Assembly: GCA_036266075.1 (NCBI GenBank)
Contig: DATANV010000016.1
Coordinates: forward strand, 1-64,000
DNA from: VRUE01 sp036266075
GTDB taxonomy: Bacteria; Actinomycetota; Thermoleophilia; Solirubrobacterales; 70-9
Direction of reading: 5' to 3'
DNA length: 64,000 nt
The notes beneath the pieces were generated by a model, which worked only from the letters and a program-made list of their open reading frames with translations, was not told the origin of the DNA and ran no database searches. The stretch's first letter is position 1. The number at the start of each line of letters is the position of its first letter. Shown piece after piece: positions 42,978-51,156 of the stretch. The translations under genes and the position numbers were made by a program.

Positions 42978-43961
42978 ATGCGGCGCAGGCCGGCGATCGC
43001 GGTCCTCCTCGCGGCCTTCCTGGTCGTCGCGACCGCCCACGGGGCAAGCATCGACGCGCTGCGCTCGAAGGTCGAGACGGGCCGTGGTGAGGCAGAGGAG
43101 CTTGGCAGCCGGATTCGCGCTACGCAGGAACAGGTGCTCGCCGCGGAAGGGGAAGCGGCTGTAGCGGCCCGACGCGAGCGGCGCCTCAGCGTTCTGCTTG
43201 CCAAAGGCCGCGAGCGCGCGGCGTACCTCGCCGCGAAGGTGGTCCGCGCCGAACGACACCTGACGGCCGAGCGGGCACGCCTGCGGCGAGCCCGTGGGGT
43301 GTTGGCCCGCCGACTGGTCGCGATTTACGAGGCGGGCACGCCGGACACGGCTAGCGTCGTCCTCGCCTCGAGCAATTTCGAAGAACTGGCGACCCGCTCC
43401 GAATACCTGCAGCGGATTGAGGATTCCGACGCTGCCCTGGCGGCGCGGGTGCGGCAGGTTCGCAATCAGGTGCGGCACGAGCTGGAGCTGGTTGCGGCGC
43501 TGAAGGCCCGCGTCGAGGCCTACAACGAACGCCTCGCCGTGGCCCGCTCGGAAATCGCCGCGGTGCGCGCCGAAGCCGAATCCGCAGCGGCTCGCCTCGA
43601 CGCGCTCTCGGCCGAACGATCGGCCGCCCTGGCCAAGCTCAAAGACCAGATCGGCGAATGGGTCAGCGACATCGAAACGGCAGAAGCAGCGAGTCGCGCG
43701 GCGGCCGAAGAAACCGTCGGCCGCTGGCTCGGCGGCCCTTACGCGATCCCCACCTATATCGTGATGTGCGAGTCGGGCGGCAACTACAGCGCCCTCAATC
43801 CCAGCAGCGGCGCCGGCGGCGCCTACCAGATCCTGCCCTCGACCTGGACGCTCTACGGTGGCGAGGGCCTGCCGCAGGACGCTCCCAAGACCGAACAGGA
43901 CCGCATCGCCGGCGAAATCTGGGCCGACTCGGGCGGCAGCGCCTGGGTCTGCGCCGGCTGA
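42978..43961 (+). CDS. Secreted coiled-coil protein with lytic-transglycosylase-like domain
   Basis: 327 aa from ATG 42978. A signal peptide (AIAVLLAAFLVVATAHGAS) precedes a long PcsB/CwlO-type coiled coil (about 25-230). The C-terminal domain is a short lysozyme/Rpf-like fold: IPTYIVMCESGGNYSALNPS, GAGGAYQILPSTWTLYGG and DRIAGEIWADSGGSAWVCAG, with the catalytic Glu in MCESGG. It probably cleaves peptidoglycan during growth or division and is held by its coiled coil to a partner such as FtsEX (inference). Confidence 0.82.
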   Translation: MRRRPAIAVLLAAFLVVATAHGASIDALRSKVETGRGEAEELGSRIRATQEQVLAAEGEAAVAARRERRLSVLLAKGRERAAYLAAKVVRAERHLTAERARLRRARGVLARRLVAIYEAGTPDTASVVLASSNFEELATRSEYLQRIEDSDAALAARVRQVRNQVRHELELVAALKARVEAYNERLAVARSEIAAVRAEAESAAARLDALSAERSAALAKLKDQIGEWVSDIETAEAASRAAAEETVGRWLGGPYAIPTYIVMCESGGNYSALNPSSGAGGAYQILPSTWTLYGGEGLPQDAPKTEQDRIAGEIWADSGGSAWVCAG

Positions 43962-43988
43962 CACGCATCCGCGACAAAAGTCTGCGAA

Positions 43989-44035
43989 ACTTTTTGCATT
44001 CAGCGCACCATCCTTGCGGCGCGCCCCAATAGCGT
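43989..44035 (+). promoter_or_regulatory. Promoter with ACTTTTTGC upstream motif and TAGCGT -10
   Basis: TAGCGT (44030-44035) lies 7 nt before ATG 44043. ACTTTTTGCATT starts exactly 41 nt upstream of that box. The same two parts with the same 41-nt spacing stand before ATG 48780. The upstream motif may be an activator site or UP-like element. Confidence 0.5.
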
Positions 44036-44042
44036 CAGGGAC

Positions 44043-44351
44043 ATGGAGGCGATGAGGGTGACTTGGAACGACGACAGGCTGAGCAGCCTCGACCGTAAGG
44101 TCGACACGATCCACGGCGAGATGAAGGACGAGTTCAAAGCAGTCCGCACAGAGATGAAGGACGAGTTCAAAGCAGTCCGCACAGAGATGAAAGACGAGTT
44201 CAAAGCAGTCCGCACAGAGATGAAAGACGAATTCAAGACGGTTCGCGCAGAGATGAAAGAAGGCTTCGCGGCAGTTCAGCGGTCGATCTACACCTTGATG
44301 ATCACGTTGATCGTCGTCCTGGGCGGCATCGTCGCTGCGGCCCAGTTCTAG
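44043..44351 (+). CDS. Tandem-repeat coiled-coil membrane protein
   Basis: 102 aa. Residues 26-69 are four 11-residue repeats of EMKDEFKAVRT form, with a fifth weaker one after, encoded by 33-bp direct repeats. The period of 11 suggests a right-handed hendecad coiled coil. A C-terminal transmembrane helix (TLMITLIVVLGGIVAAAQF) anchors it. It resembles small proteins of unknown role that also carry such repeats. The promoter is of leaderless type. Confidence 0.7.
   Translation: MEAMRVTWNDDRLSSLDRKVDTIHGEMKDEFKAVRTEMKDEFKAVRTEMKDEFKAVRTEMKDEFKTVRAEMKEGFAAVQRSIYTLMITLIVVLGGIVAAAQF
44118..44249 (+). repeat. Four 33-bp tandem direct repeats
   Basis: Units 44118-44150, 44151-44183 and 44184-44216 differ at a single third-base position (AAGG or AAAG). 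Unit 4 (44217-44249) has several changes, and a fifth partial unit follows. The frame is kept, so slippage or unequal exchange can change repeat number without frame loss. Confidence 0.9.
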
Positions 44352-44392
44352 GGCTCTGCAGGGGAGATACGCGTCGTGTCGAAGGGGCTTCC

Positions 44393-46537
44393 GTGTTCGT
44401 GCGCAAGAAGCGAGGGTCGTCGGCGCGGCGGTCCAAAGGCAAGGGCAAGGCGAAAGCCAAGCCGCGGGGCCGGCGGCTGCGGATGCCCGAGGGTTTGCAG
44501 CAGCGCCACCTCGACCTGATCGGACTCTTCCTGATCGCCGCCGGCGTCTACCTGACCTTCGTCCTTTTCTTCGGTTGGGACGGTGGCAAGGTCGGCTACG
44601 GCGTCGAAACCGGGCTCGAGTACCTCTTCGGCAGGGTCGGCGCGCGGATCGCGACGGTCTTGATGCTCGCCGTCGGCGCGATGCTGGTCACCGGCACCTC
44701 GGTCTCGACGCTCTTCCGCGGGCTCGGGCGGGGGTTTCGGCACACCGTGCGCGGCGGTCGCGACGTCGCCCAGACCGCGATCCAGCACCGCGAGGCGCGC
44801 CGCGAGGAACGGACCGCGTCCGCCTTCGAGACCAAGGCTGCGCCGACCGATGTGATGAGCACCTATCCGGAGAACGACGATTTCGAGCCCACAGTGGCGA
44901 TCGCCGAGGACCCGGTCGGGGAGGACGACGAGCCGGTCACCGAGGACTTCGGGCTGGAGCTGGACGAGGTCGAAACCGAGGCGGAGGACGAGCCTGCCGC
45001 GGCCGAGGCGGAGCCCGTTCCCCTCACCCCGATGGGCAACAAGCGCGGCGTCACCGAATCGGAGCAGATCGACTACCGCCGGCCGCCGGCCAAGGTGCTG
45101 GAAAAGGGCAAGGGCGACAAAGGGCCCGACCCCCGCGACCACGAAGTGATCGGCCGCAAGCTGGTCGAGACGCTCGGCCACTTTGGGGTCGAGGCGAAGA
45201 TCGTCGGCATCGTCAGCGGGCCGCACGTCTCTCGCTTCGAGCTGCGCCTCGCACCCGGCACCAAGGTGAAGAAGGTCACTGAGCTCTCGAACGACCTCGC
45301 CTACGCGCTGGCCTCGACCGACATCCGCATCCTGGCGCCGATCCCCGGCAAGCAGGCGGTTGGCGTCGAGGTCCCGAACACCCGCCGCCGCCTGGTGCGG
45401 CTCGGCGACATCTACGCCGGCCGGCCCGAGAAGACCTCGCCGCTGGTCGCTTGGCTCGGCAAGGGGATCGATGGCAACGCCGTCTGGACCGACCTGGCGA
45501 AGATGCCGCACGTGCTCGTCGCCGGCACCACCGGCTCGGGCAAGTCCGGCTGCGTCAACGCGATCCTCTCCTCGATCCTGATGCACGCCTCCCCAAACGA
45601 CGTGCGCCTGGTCCTGGTCGACCCCAAGCAGGTCGAGCTGAACCACTACGAGCACGTGCCGCACCTGCTTACGCCCGTCGTCACCTCACCGCGCCTGGCG
45701 GCCAATGTGCTCGCCAACCTAATCGGCGAGATGGAGAGCCGCTACGGGATCATGGGCGAGGCCCGCTGCCGCAACCTGGCCGAGCTGAACCGCACCCGCG
45801 CCAAGGCCGGCGAGGCGCCGCTGCCGCACATCCTCTGCGTGATCGACGAGCTCGCGGACCTGATGATGGTCGCGCCGGCCGAGGTCGAGGATTCGATCAT
45901 CCGCCTGGCGCAGAAGTCGCGCGCCACCGGCATTCACCTCGTCCTGGCGACGCAGCGGCCCTCGACGGACATCATCACCGGCACGATCAAGGTCAACATC
46001 CCGGCGCGGATCGCCTTCGCCGTCTCCTCGCAGACCGACTCGCGCGTGATTCTCGACCAGGGCGGGGCGGAGGCCCTGCTCGGCCAGGGCGACATGCTCT
46101 TCCGCGGCGCCGGCACCTCGAAGCTGGCGCGGGTGCAGGGTGCTTTCGTCACCGAGGAGGAGATCGCCCGGATCACCGGCCACTGGGCCAAGCAGGGCGA
46201 GCCCGAGTTCGAGGCCGAGCTGCTCGAGGTCCACGAGGAGAAGGGCGTCGAAGCCGAGGGCGACTACGACCCCGACAGCGACGATCTGCTCGACGACGCG
46301 ATCCGCACGGTGGTGCAGACCGAAACCGCCTCGGTCTCGATGATCCAGCGGCGCCTGCGCGTCGGCTACACGCGCGCTGGGCGCCTGATCGACATGCTCG
46401 AGCGCCGCGGCGTGATCTCAGGCTATGAGGGGTCGAAGCCGCGCCAGGTGCTGATAACCGAGGCCGACCTCTCGCGCGTGCTGGGCGGCGAGCAGGCGGC
46501 GGAGCCGGTCGCCGTGGAGGCCGAAGAGCAGGCCTGA
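44393..46537 (+). CDS. ftsK: DNA translocase FtsK/SpoIIIE
   Basis: 714 aa, GTG 44393 with AAGGGG upstream. A short membrane domain (about two helices in residues 40-105, fewer than the four of most FtsK), an acidic linker, then the motor: Walker A VAGTTGSGKSGC near residue 380, Walker B LCVIDELADLMM near 485, and ARSKSR-like LAQKSRATGIHLVLATQRPS. The C-terminal gamma winged helix (SVSMIQRRLRVGYTRAGRLI) reads polarity sequences on DNA. It moves DNA at the division septum. Confidence 0.94.
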   Translation: MFVRKKRGSSARRSKGKGKAKAKPRGRRLRMPEGLQQRHLDLIGLFLIAAGVYLTFVLFFGWDGGKVGYGVETGLEYLFGRVGARIATVLMLAVGAMLVTGTSVSTLFRGLGRGFRHTVRGGRDVAQTAIQHREARREERTASAFETKAAPTDVMSTYPENDDFEPTVAIAEDPVGEDDEPVTEDFGLELDEVETEAEDEPAAAEAEPVPLTPMGNKRGVTESEQIDYRRPPAKVLEKGKGDKGPDPRDHEVIGRKLVETLGHFGVEAKIVGIVSGPHVSRFELRLAPGTKVKKVTELSNDLAYALASTDIRILAPIPGKQAVGVEVPNTRRRLVRLGDIYAGRPEKTSPLVAWLGKGIDGNAVWTDLAKMPHVLVAGTTGSGKSGCVNAILSSILMHASPNDVRLVLVDPKQVELNHYEHVPHLLTPVVTSPRLAANVLANLIGEMESRYGIMGEARCRNLAELNRTRAKAGEAPLPHILCVIDELADLMMVAPAEVEDSIIRLAQKSRATGIHLVLATQRPSTDIITGTIKVNIPARIAFAVSSQTDSRVILDQGGAEALLGQGDMLFRGAGTSKLARVQGAFVTEEEIARITGHWAKQGEPEFEAELLEVHEEKGVEAEGDYDPDSDDLLDDAIRTVVQTETASVSMIQRRLRVGYTRAGRLIDMLERRGVISGYEGSKPRQVLITEADLSRVLGGEQAAEPVAVEAEEQA

Positions 46538-46583
46538 CGCAGGTCGTTCACGTCCGAGCGCCCCGAGCAGAGACAATGTCGGC

Positions 46584-47348
46584 ATGGAGACCGGCATCGG
46601 TGCGACCCTGCGAGAGGCCCGCAATCGCCGCAAACTCGACCTTTCCGAGGTCGAGGCGGCGATCAAGATCCGCCCCCGCTATCTGAGTGCCCTCGAGAAC
46701 GAGGAGTGGGACGTGCTGCCCGGCGGGGCCTACACCCGAGGCTTCATCCGCACCTACGCCGCTTACCTGGGCCTCGACGGGGAACGGCTCGCCGACGAGT
46801 ACCGCCAGGCGACCGCGCCCGCGGGGGGCGAGCGGGTGCCGCGGCGGATCGAGCCCGTCCCGGCGAGCGCCAGGGGCGCTGGCGGCCCGCGCATCCCCGG
46901 CGCGTTGGTGGCGACCGTCGTCGTCCTCTTCCTCGTCGGCGTCGTCGTCGCGATCGGCCTGGCGGGGGGCGGGGGGGACGGCGAATCCAAGGCACCCTCC
47001 GCGCAGGGCAAGCAGGCCAGGAAGCAGGGCAGGGGAGAGCAGCGGCGTTCGGTCGCCGCCAAGCCCGGCATCGCCCTTGGCCTCGCGGCGACCGGCGAAG
47101 TTTGGGTCTGCGTGCTCAACAGCAGCCAAGAAGCCGTGGTCGACGGCGAGATCCTCGAAGCCGGCTCCGAAGCAGGTCCCTTCCGCGACGAAGGCTTCAA
47201 GATGGCCTTCGGCAACGGCGAAGTTGAGGTCAGCATCGACGGCAAGAGGGCGAAGACCGAAGCGAGCAACAGCCCGGTTGGCTACGAAGTCGGCGCCGAC
47301 GGCGAGCTGCGCGCGCTCGAAGAAGGCGAAAGGCCAACCTGCACGTGA
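46584..47348 (+). CDS. RodZ-like helix-turn-helix membrane protein
   Basis: 254 aa. A cytoplasmic HTH_25 domain (IGATLREARNRRKLDLSEVE, YLSALENEEWDVLPGGAYTR, GFIRTYAAYLGLD) is followed by a linker, one transmembrane helix (LVATVVVLFLVGVVVAIGLA, about 110-130) and an exported DUF4115-type beta domain near 165-250. RodZ links MreB to the elongasome; in genomes without mreB, related proteins act as regulators. No shape genes are adjacent. Confidence 0.88.
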   Translation: METGIGATLREARNRRKLDLSEVEAAIKIRPRYLSALENEEWDVLPGGAYTRGFIRTYAAYLGLDGERLADEYRQATAPAGGERVPRRIEPVPASARGAGGPRIPGALVATVVVLFLVGVVVAIGLAGGGGDGESKAPSAQGKQARKQGRGEQRRSVAAKPGIALGLAATGEVWVCVLNSSQEAVVDGEILEAGSEAGPFRDEGFKMAFGNGEVEVSIDGKRAKTEASNSPVGYEVGADGELRALEEGERPTCT

Positions 47349-47396
47349 TACACAACGCCGCCTCCTCTGCTCCCGCGAATGTCTAAAAAGGTGGAT

Positions 47397-48710
47397 ATGG
47401 AGGGGGATTTGCTCCGGCGTCCGGGGGCGGCTGGACCGGTCCGCGCCGGCATAGTGGTGACCGGCACCGAGGTGCTGACCGGGCGGATCGCCGACCGCAA
47501 TGGCCCCTGGCTGTCGGAGCGCCTGGCCGAGCTGGGCGTGGAGGTGGCCCACATCCTCGTCGTCGGCGACCGTCCCGATGACCTCGAGGCGGCGCTGCGC
47601 TTCATGGCGGCGGAGGGGATGGACCTGATCGTCACCTCCGGTGGCCTTGGGCCGACCGCCGACGACCTGACCGCTGCGGTGGTCGCCCGCTTCGCCGGCC
47701 TCGAGATGGTGCTCGACGAGGAGATGGAGGAGAAGATCGCCGCGATCCTGCGCAACTTCGCCCGTCGCTTCCGCTTCGACGAGGAGGCCGTGCGCGAGGC
47801 CAACCGCAAGCAGGCGATGGTGCCCGAGGGGGCGGTTCCGCTCGATCCGGTCGGCACCGCGCCGGGTCTGGTGGTGCCGGTGGACGGACGGGTGGCGATC
47901 GTCCTGCCCGGTCCACCGCGCGAGCTGCGGCCGATGTGGCCGGCGGCGGTCGAGTCGCGGCCGGTGCAGGCGGTGCTCGCGCGAGCGACGCCGCTGCTCG
48001 CCTACACGGTGCGGATGTTCGGCATCCCCGAGTCGGAGATCGCCAAGAGCCTGCGCGAGATTGAGTCTGGGGGAGTCGACGTCGCGGCGGTCGAGATCAC
48101 CACCTGCCTGCGACGCGGCGAGATCGAGATCGACGTGCGCTACCGAGCAGAGCAGGCGCCCGTCGCCGAGGCGGTGCGGGCCGGTCTGGCCGACCGCCAC
48201 GAGCGCCACCTCTTCAGCCTCGAAGGCGAGACGATCGACGCGCAGGTGGCGCGGCTGCTGCAGGGCCACCGGCTCGGGCTCGCCGAGTCCTGCTCGGGGG
48301 GCTTGATGGCGGCGCGGATCACCGACCTGCCGGGGGCCTCGGCCTACTTCGCCGGCAGCGCCGTCGCCTACTCCAACCAGGCGAAGGCCGAGCTGCTGGG
48401 CGTCGACCCGGCGCTGATCGAGGCGCACGGCGCCGTCTCGCCGCAGGTCGCCGAGGCGATGTCGGCGGGCGCGCTGGAGCGTTTCGGCGCCGACGTCGCC
48501 GTCTCGATCACCGGTATCGCCGGGCCCGACGGCGGCAGCGAGGAGAAGCCGGTCGGCTACGTCTGCTTCCACGCCCGCCTCGCCGACGGCGCCAGCATCG
48601 CCCGCGAGCCGGTGATCCCCGGCGGCCGCGAGGACATTCGCGAGCGCTCGGCGTTGGTCGGGATGCACCTGCTGCGCACCCTGCTCGGCGAGGACGAAGC
48701 TCCCCTGTAA
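47397..48710 (+). CDS. cinA: CinA, competence/damage-inducible protein with NMN deamidase domain
   Basis: 437 aa from ATG 47397, which has AAGGTGG just upstream; ATG 47379 is the alternative. The N-terminal MoCF/COG1058 domain (VVTGTEVLTGRIADRNGPWL, TSGGLGPTADDLT) hydrolyses ADP-ribose in relatives. The C-terminal domain (GLAESCSGGLMAARITDLPG, SITGIAGPDGGSEEKPVG) is the nicotinamide-nucleotide amidase of NAD recycling. The gene lies upstream of thpR and recA, as in many bacteria. Confidence 0.94.
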   Translation: MEGDLLRRPGAAGPVRAGIVVTGTEVLTGRIADRNGPWLSERLAELGVEVAHILVVGDRPDDLEAALRFMAAEGMDLIVTSGGLGPTADDLTAAVVARFAGLEMVLDEEMEEKIAAILRNFARRFRFDEEAVREANRKQAMVPEGAVPLDPVGTAPGLVVPVDGRVAIVLPGPPRELRPMWPAAVESRPVQAVLARATPLLAYTVRMFGIPESEIAKSLREIESGGVDVAAVEITTCLRRGEIEIDVRYRAEQAPVAEAVRAGLADRHERHLFSLEGETIDAQVARLLQGHRLGLAESCSGGLMAARITDLPGASAYFAGSAVAYSNQAKAELLGVDPALIEAHGAVSPQVAEAMSAGALERFGADVAVSITGIAGPDGGSEEKPVGYVCFHARLADGASIAREPVIPGGREDIRERSALVGMHLLRTLLGEDEAPL

Positions 48711-48724
48711 CGAAGCCTGCACGC

Positions 48725-48771
48725 ACTTTTTGCGTTTGCGCGTTGTCTCGCGCGCCGGCGGCCCATACCGT
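48725..48771 (+). promoter_or_regulatory. Promoter with ACTTTTTGC upstream motif and TACCGT -10 (thpR-recA)
   Basis: TACCGT (48766-48771) ends 8 nt before ATG 48780; ACTTTTTGCGTT begins 41 nt before the box, the same geometry as at 43989. It probably drives thpR and recA. Confidence 0.5.
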
Positions 48772-48779
48772 CCCACGAC

Positions 48780-49382
48780 ATGGCGAAGGAGAGGTTGAAG
48801 AGCCCACGGGCGCGGCTGTTCGTCGCGCTCGACCTGCCCGAGGCGCTGCGGCAGGGGATCGTCGCCTGGGGGAGGAAGGCGCTGGCCGACCCGGCCCTGC
48901 GCCCGGTTGCGCCACAGTCCCTGCACGTCACCCTCGCCTTCCTCGGCTGGCTGCCGGAGAAGGAGATCCCACGGCTGGCGGAGATCGTCGAGGGCGCCGG
49001 CGGGCCGGCACCGCGCCTCGAGCTGGAGGATCCGGTGCCGCGCCCGGCGCGGGGGAGACCGCGGCTCTTTGCCCTGCCGGCCTCCTCGCCGGCAGCCGTC
49101 GATCTGCAGGCCGGCCTGCAGACGCGGCTGGTCGCGGCACGGCTATATGAGCCGGAGAAGCGACCCTTCTGGCCGCACGTGACCGTGGCCCGGGTGCGGC
49201 GCGAGGAGCGCGGCTCGAGTCGCCCCGCGTTCGTCTCCCGCCCCCCCGGGGCGCTGCCGAAGGCTTTGTTGCAAGCGACGGATTGCGTCCGAATGACGCT
49301 CTACCGTTCCGAACTCAAGCCGCAGGGTGCGGAATACACCCCGCTGGCGCAAGTCAAGCTGCCCGCAGGTGGGCGGCAGTGA
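48780..49382 (+). CDS. thpR: RNA 2',3'-cyclic phosphodiesterase
   Basis: 200 aa of the 2H phosphoesterase family (LigT/ThpR). The two catalytic HxTx motifs are HVTLAFLGW (about residue 43) and HVTVARVRRE (about 135). It opens 2',3'-cyclic phosphates on RNA ends. The start is leaderless by position of the TACCGT box. It lies 11 nt before recA; cinA-thpR-recA is a common order. Confidence 0.92.
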   Translation: MAKERLKSPRARLFVALDLPEALRQGIVAWGRKALADPALRPVAPQSLHVTLAFLGWLPEKEIPRLAEIVEGAGGPAPRLELEDPVPRPARGRPRLFALPASSPAAVDLQAGLQTRLVAARLYEPEKRPFWPHVTVARVRREERGSSRPAFVSRPPGALPKALLQATDCVRMTLYRSELKPQGAEYTPLAQVKLPAGGRQ

Positions 49383-49393
49383 GGTGGATTGAG

Positions 49394-50482
49394 ATGGCAG
49401 ACAAGAAAGCGGCTTTGAAGGATGCCTCGGCGAAGGAGGCCAAGGCAAGGGACGCGGCACTCGAGGCTGCCGTCACCCAAATCGAGCGCGACTTCGGCCA
49501 GGGCGCGCTGATGCGCCTCGGCGCCGACGCCGCGATCCCGATCGAGGCGATCCCGACCGGGGCGCTGTCGCTCGACCTGGCGCTGGGCATCGGCGGCGTC
49601 CCGCGCGGGCGGATCGTCGAGATCTTCGGCCCGGAGTCTTCGGGCAAGACGACGCTGATCTACCACGTGATCGCCGAGGCGCAGGCCCGCGGCGGGATCT
49701 GCGCCTTCATCGACACCGAGCACGCGATCGACCCCGGCTACGCCCGCAAGATCGGCGTCGACACCGACGAGCTGCTCGTCTCCCAGCCCGACTACGGCGA
49801 GCAGGCGCTGCAGATCGCCGACCGCCTGATCGCCTCGGCGGCGATCGACGTCGTCGCGATCGACTCGGTCGCGGCGCTGACGCCGAAAGCCGAGCTGGAC
49901 GGCCAGATCGGCGACACGACGGTCGGCCTGCAGGCGCGGCTGATGTCGCAGGCGATGCGCAAACTGGCCGGCAACCTCAACCGCACCAACACCGTCTGCG
50001 TGTTCACCAACCAGATCCGCGAAAAAGTGGGCGTCCAGTTCGGCTCGCCGGAGACCCAGCCGGGCGGGCGGGCGCTTAAGTTCTACGCCTCGCAGCGGCT
50101 CGACATCCGTCGCATCGAAACCCTCAAGGAGGGGACCGAGGCGGTCGGCAACCGGGTGCGGGTCAAAGTCGTCAAGAACAAGGTGGCCTCCCCCTTCAAG
50201 CAGGCGGAGTTCGACATCGAGTACGGCGTCGGCATCTCACGTGAGGGTGGCCTGATCGACTTCGGGATCGAGCACGGCCTGGTGCAGAAGTCGGGCTCCT
50301 TCTTCTCCTACGGCGACACGAGGATCGGCCAGGGCCGCAACAACGCCAAACAGTTCCTCGCCGAGAACGCCGAGGTCGCCGCCGAGCTGGAAGGCAAGAT
50401 CCGCGCCGCGCTGGGAATCGGCGCGGACGCCCCCGCGGCCGAGGTGCAGGAGGCGCCGGTCGCCGAGGTCAAGGCCGCCTGA
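49394..50482 (+). CDS. recA: Recombinase RecA
   Basis: 362 aa from ATG 49394, with AGGTGG upstream. An N-terminal helix for filament contact, Walker A GPESSGKTT near residue 79, LQARLMSQAMRKL (loop L1 vicinity), FTNQIREKVGVQFGSPETQP (loop L2), KFYASQRLDIRR, and an Ala/Glu-rich C-terminus. No LexA box is obvious upstream and no recX follows, although recX often does in actinobacteria. Confidence 0.97.
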   Translation: MADKKAALKDASAKEAKARDAALEAAVTQIERDFGQGALMRLGADAAIPIEAIPTGALSLDLALGIGGVPRGRIVEIFGPESSGKTTLIYHVIAEAQARGGICAFIDTEHAIDPGYARKIGVDTDELLVSQPDYGEQALQIADRLIASAAIDVVAIDSVAALTPKAELDGQIGDTTVGLQARLMSQAMRKLAGNLNRTNTVCVFTNQIREKVGVQFGSPETQPGGRALKFYASQRLDIRRIETLKEGTEAVGNRVRVKVVKNKVASPFKQAEFDIEYGVGISREGGLIDFGIEHGLVQKSGSFFSYGDTRIGQGRNNAKQFLAENAEVAAELEGKIRAALGIGADAPAAEVQEAPVAEVKAA

Positions 50483-50513
50483 GGCGGCGCCCAGCTAATA
50501 AGATCGCGCCTGC

Positions 50514-51119
50514 ATGGACGACGCCACGCTTTTCTACGTCTGCGGATCGGTCCTCGCCGTCTCCGCCGTGATCGTCAGCTTTCTCGGCTTGCGGCTGAAA
50601 GGCTTCCCGGGGAAAGCGGCACCGCTCGTCATCCTCTGCTTTGTCGCTCTCGTCGGAGCGGCGACGACCTTCGCGGTCCTCAACGGCGAGGACGAGCAGC
50701 AGGCGAGAGCCGCCGAGCTGGAACGCGCCGGCGAAGAGGCCCTGGCAGAGGAGAACCAGGCCGAGGTCGGCGAAGCGGCCAACTCCGGCGCCCAGAACGG
50801 CGCCGAGACGCAGGAGGAAGGCGCCGCGGGCGGTCCAGGTGGAACCTTGCAACTGGAAGCCGATCCGACTCAGATCGCCTTCGACACGACCGCGCTGTCC
50901 AGCAAGCCGGGCAAGGTGACGATCGACTTCACCAATCCGGCGGCGCTCGAACACGACGTGGCGATCGCGCAGGAGGGCAAGCAGCTGGCCGTATCGGAAA
51001 CGATCGTCAAAGGGAAGACTTCCGTGACCGCCGATCTCTCCCCGGGGACCTACACCTTCCTCTGCACCGTGCCCGGCCATGCCGAAGCGGGCATGGAAGG
51101 CACCCTGACCGTCAAGTAG
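50514..51119 (+). CDS. Membrane-anchored cupredoxin (plastocyanin-like)
   Basis: 201 aa. Two N-terminal hydrophobic helices (LFYVCGSVLAVSAVIVSFLG, PLVILCFVALVGAATTFAV), a Glu/Ala-rich linker, then a cupredoxin fold at about 105-201. The type 1 copper ligands are visible: His in ALEHDVAI and Cys, His, Met in FLCTVPGHAEAGM. It likely shuttles electrons on the outer membrane face. A TAAGAT box 9 nt upstream suggests a leaderless start. It lies between recA and miaB. Confidence 0.88.
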   Translation: MDDATLFYVCGSVLAVSAVIVSFLGLRLKGFPGKAAPLVILCFVALVGAATTFAVLNGEDEQQARAAELERAGEEALAEENQAEVGEAANSGAQNGAETQEEGAAGGPGGTLQLEADPTQIAFDTTALSSKPGKVTIDFTNPAALEHDVAIAQEGKQLAVSETIVKGKTSVTADLSPGTYTFLCTVPGHAEAGMEGTLTVK

Positions 51120-51156
51120 CGCCGCGCAGGCCGGCCTGGCGTTACCCTGCCCACCG

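Noticed and set aside
44118..44249. CRISPR-like repeat array
   Set aside because: Repeats are contiguous without spacers and are in a coding frame with an 11-residue period.
46548..48926. A 792-codon open frame on the minus strand
   Set aside because: Antisense to rodZ and cinA, both of which have clear motifs, so it is a shadow frame.
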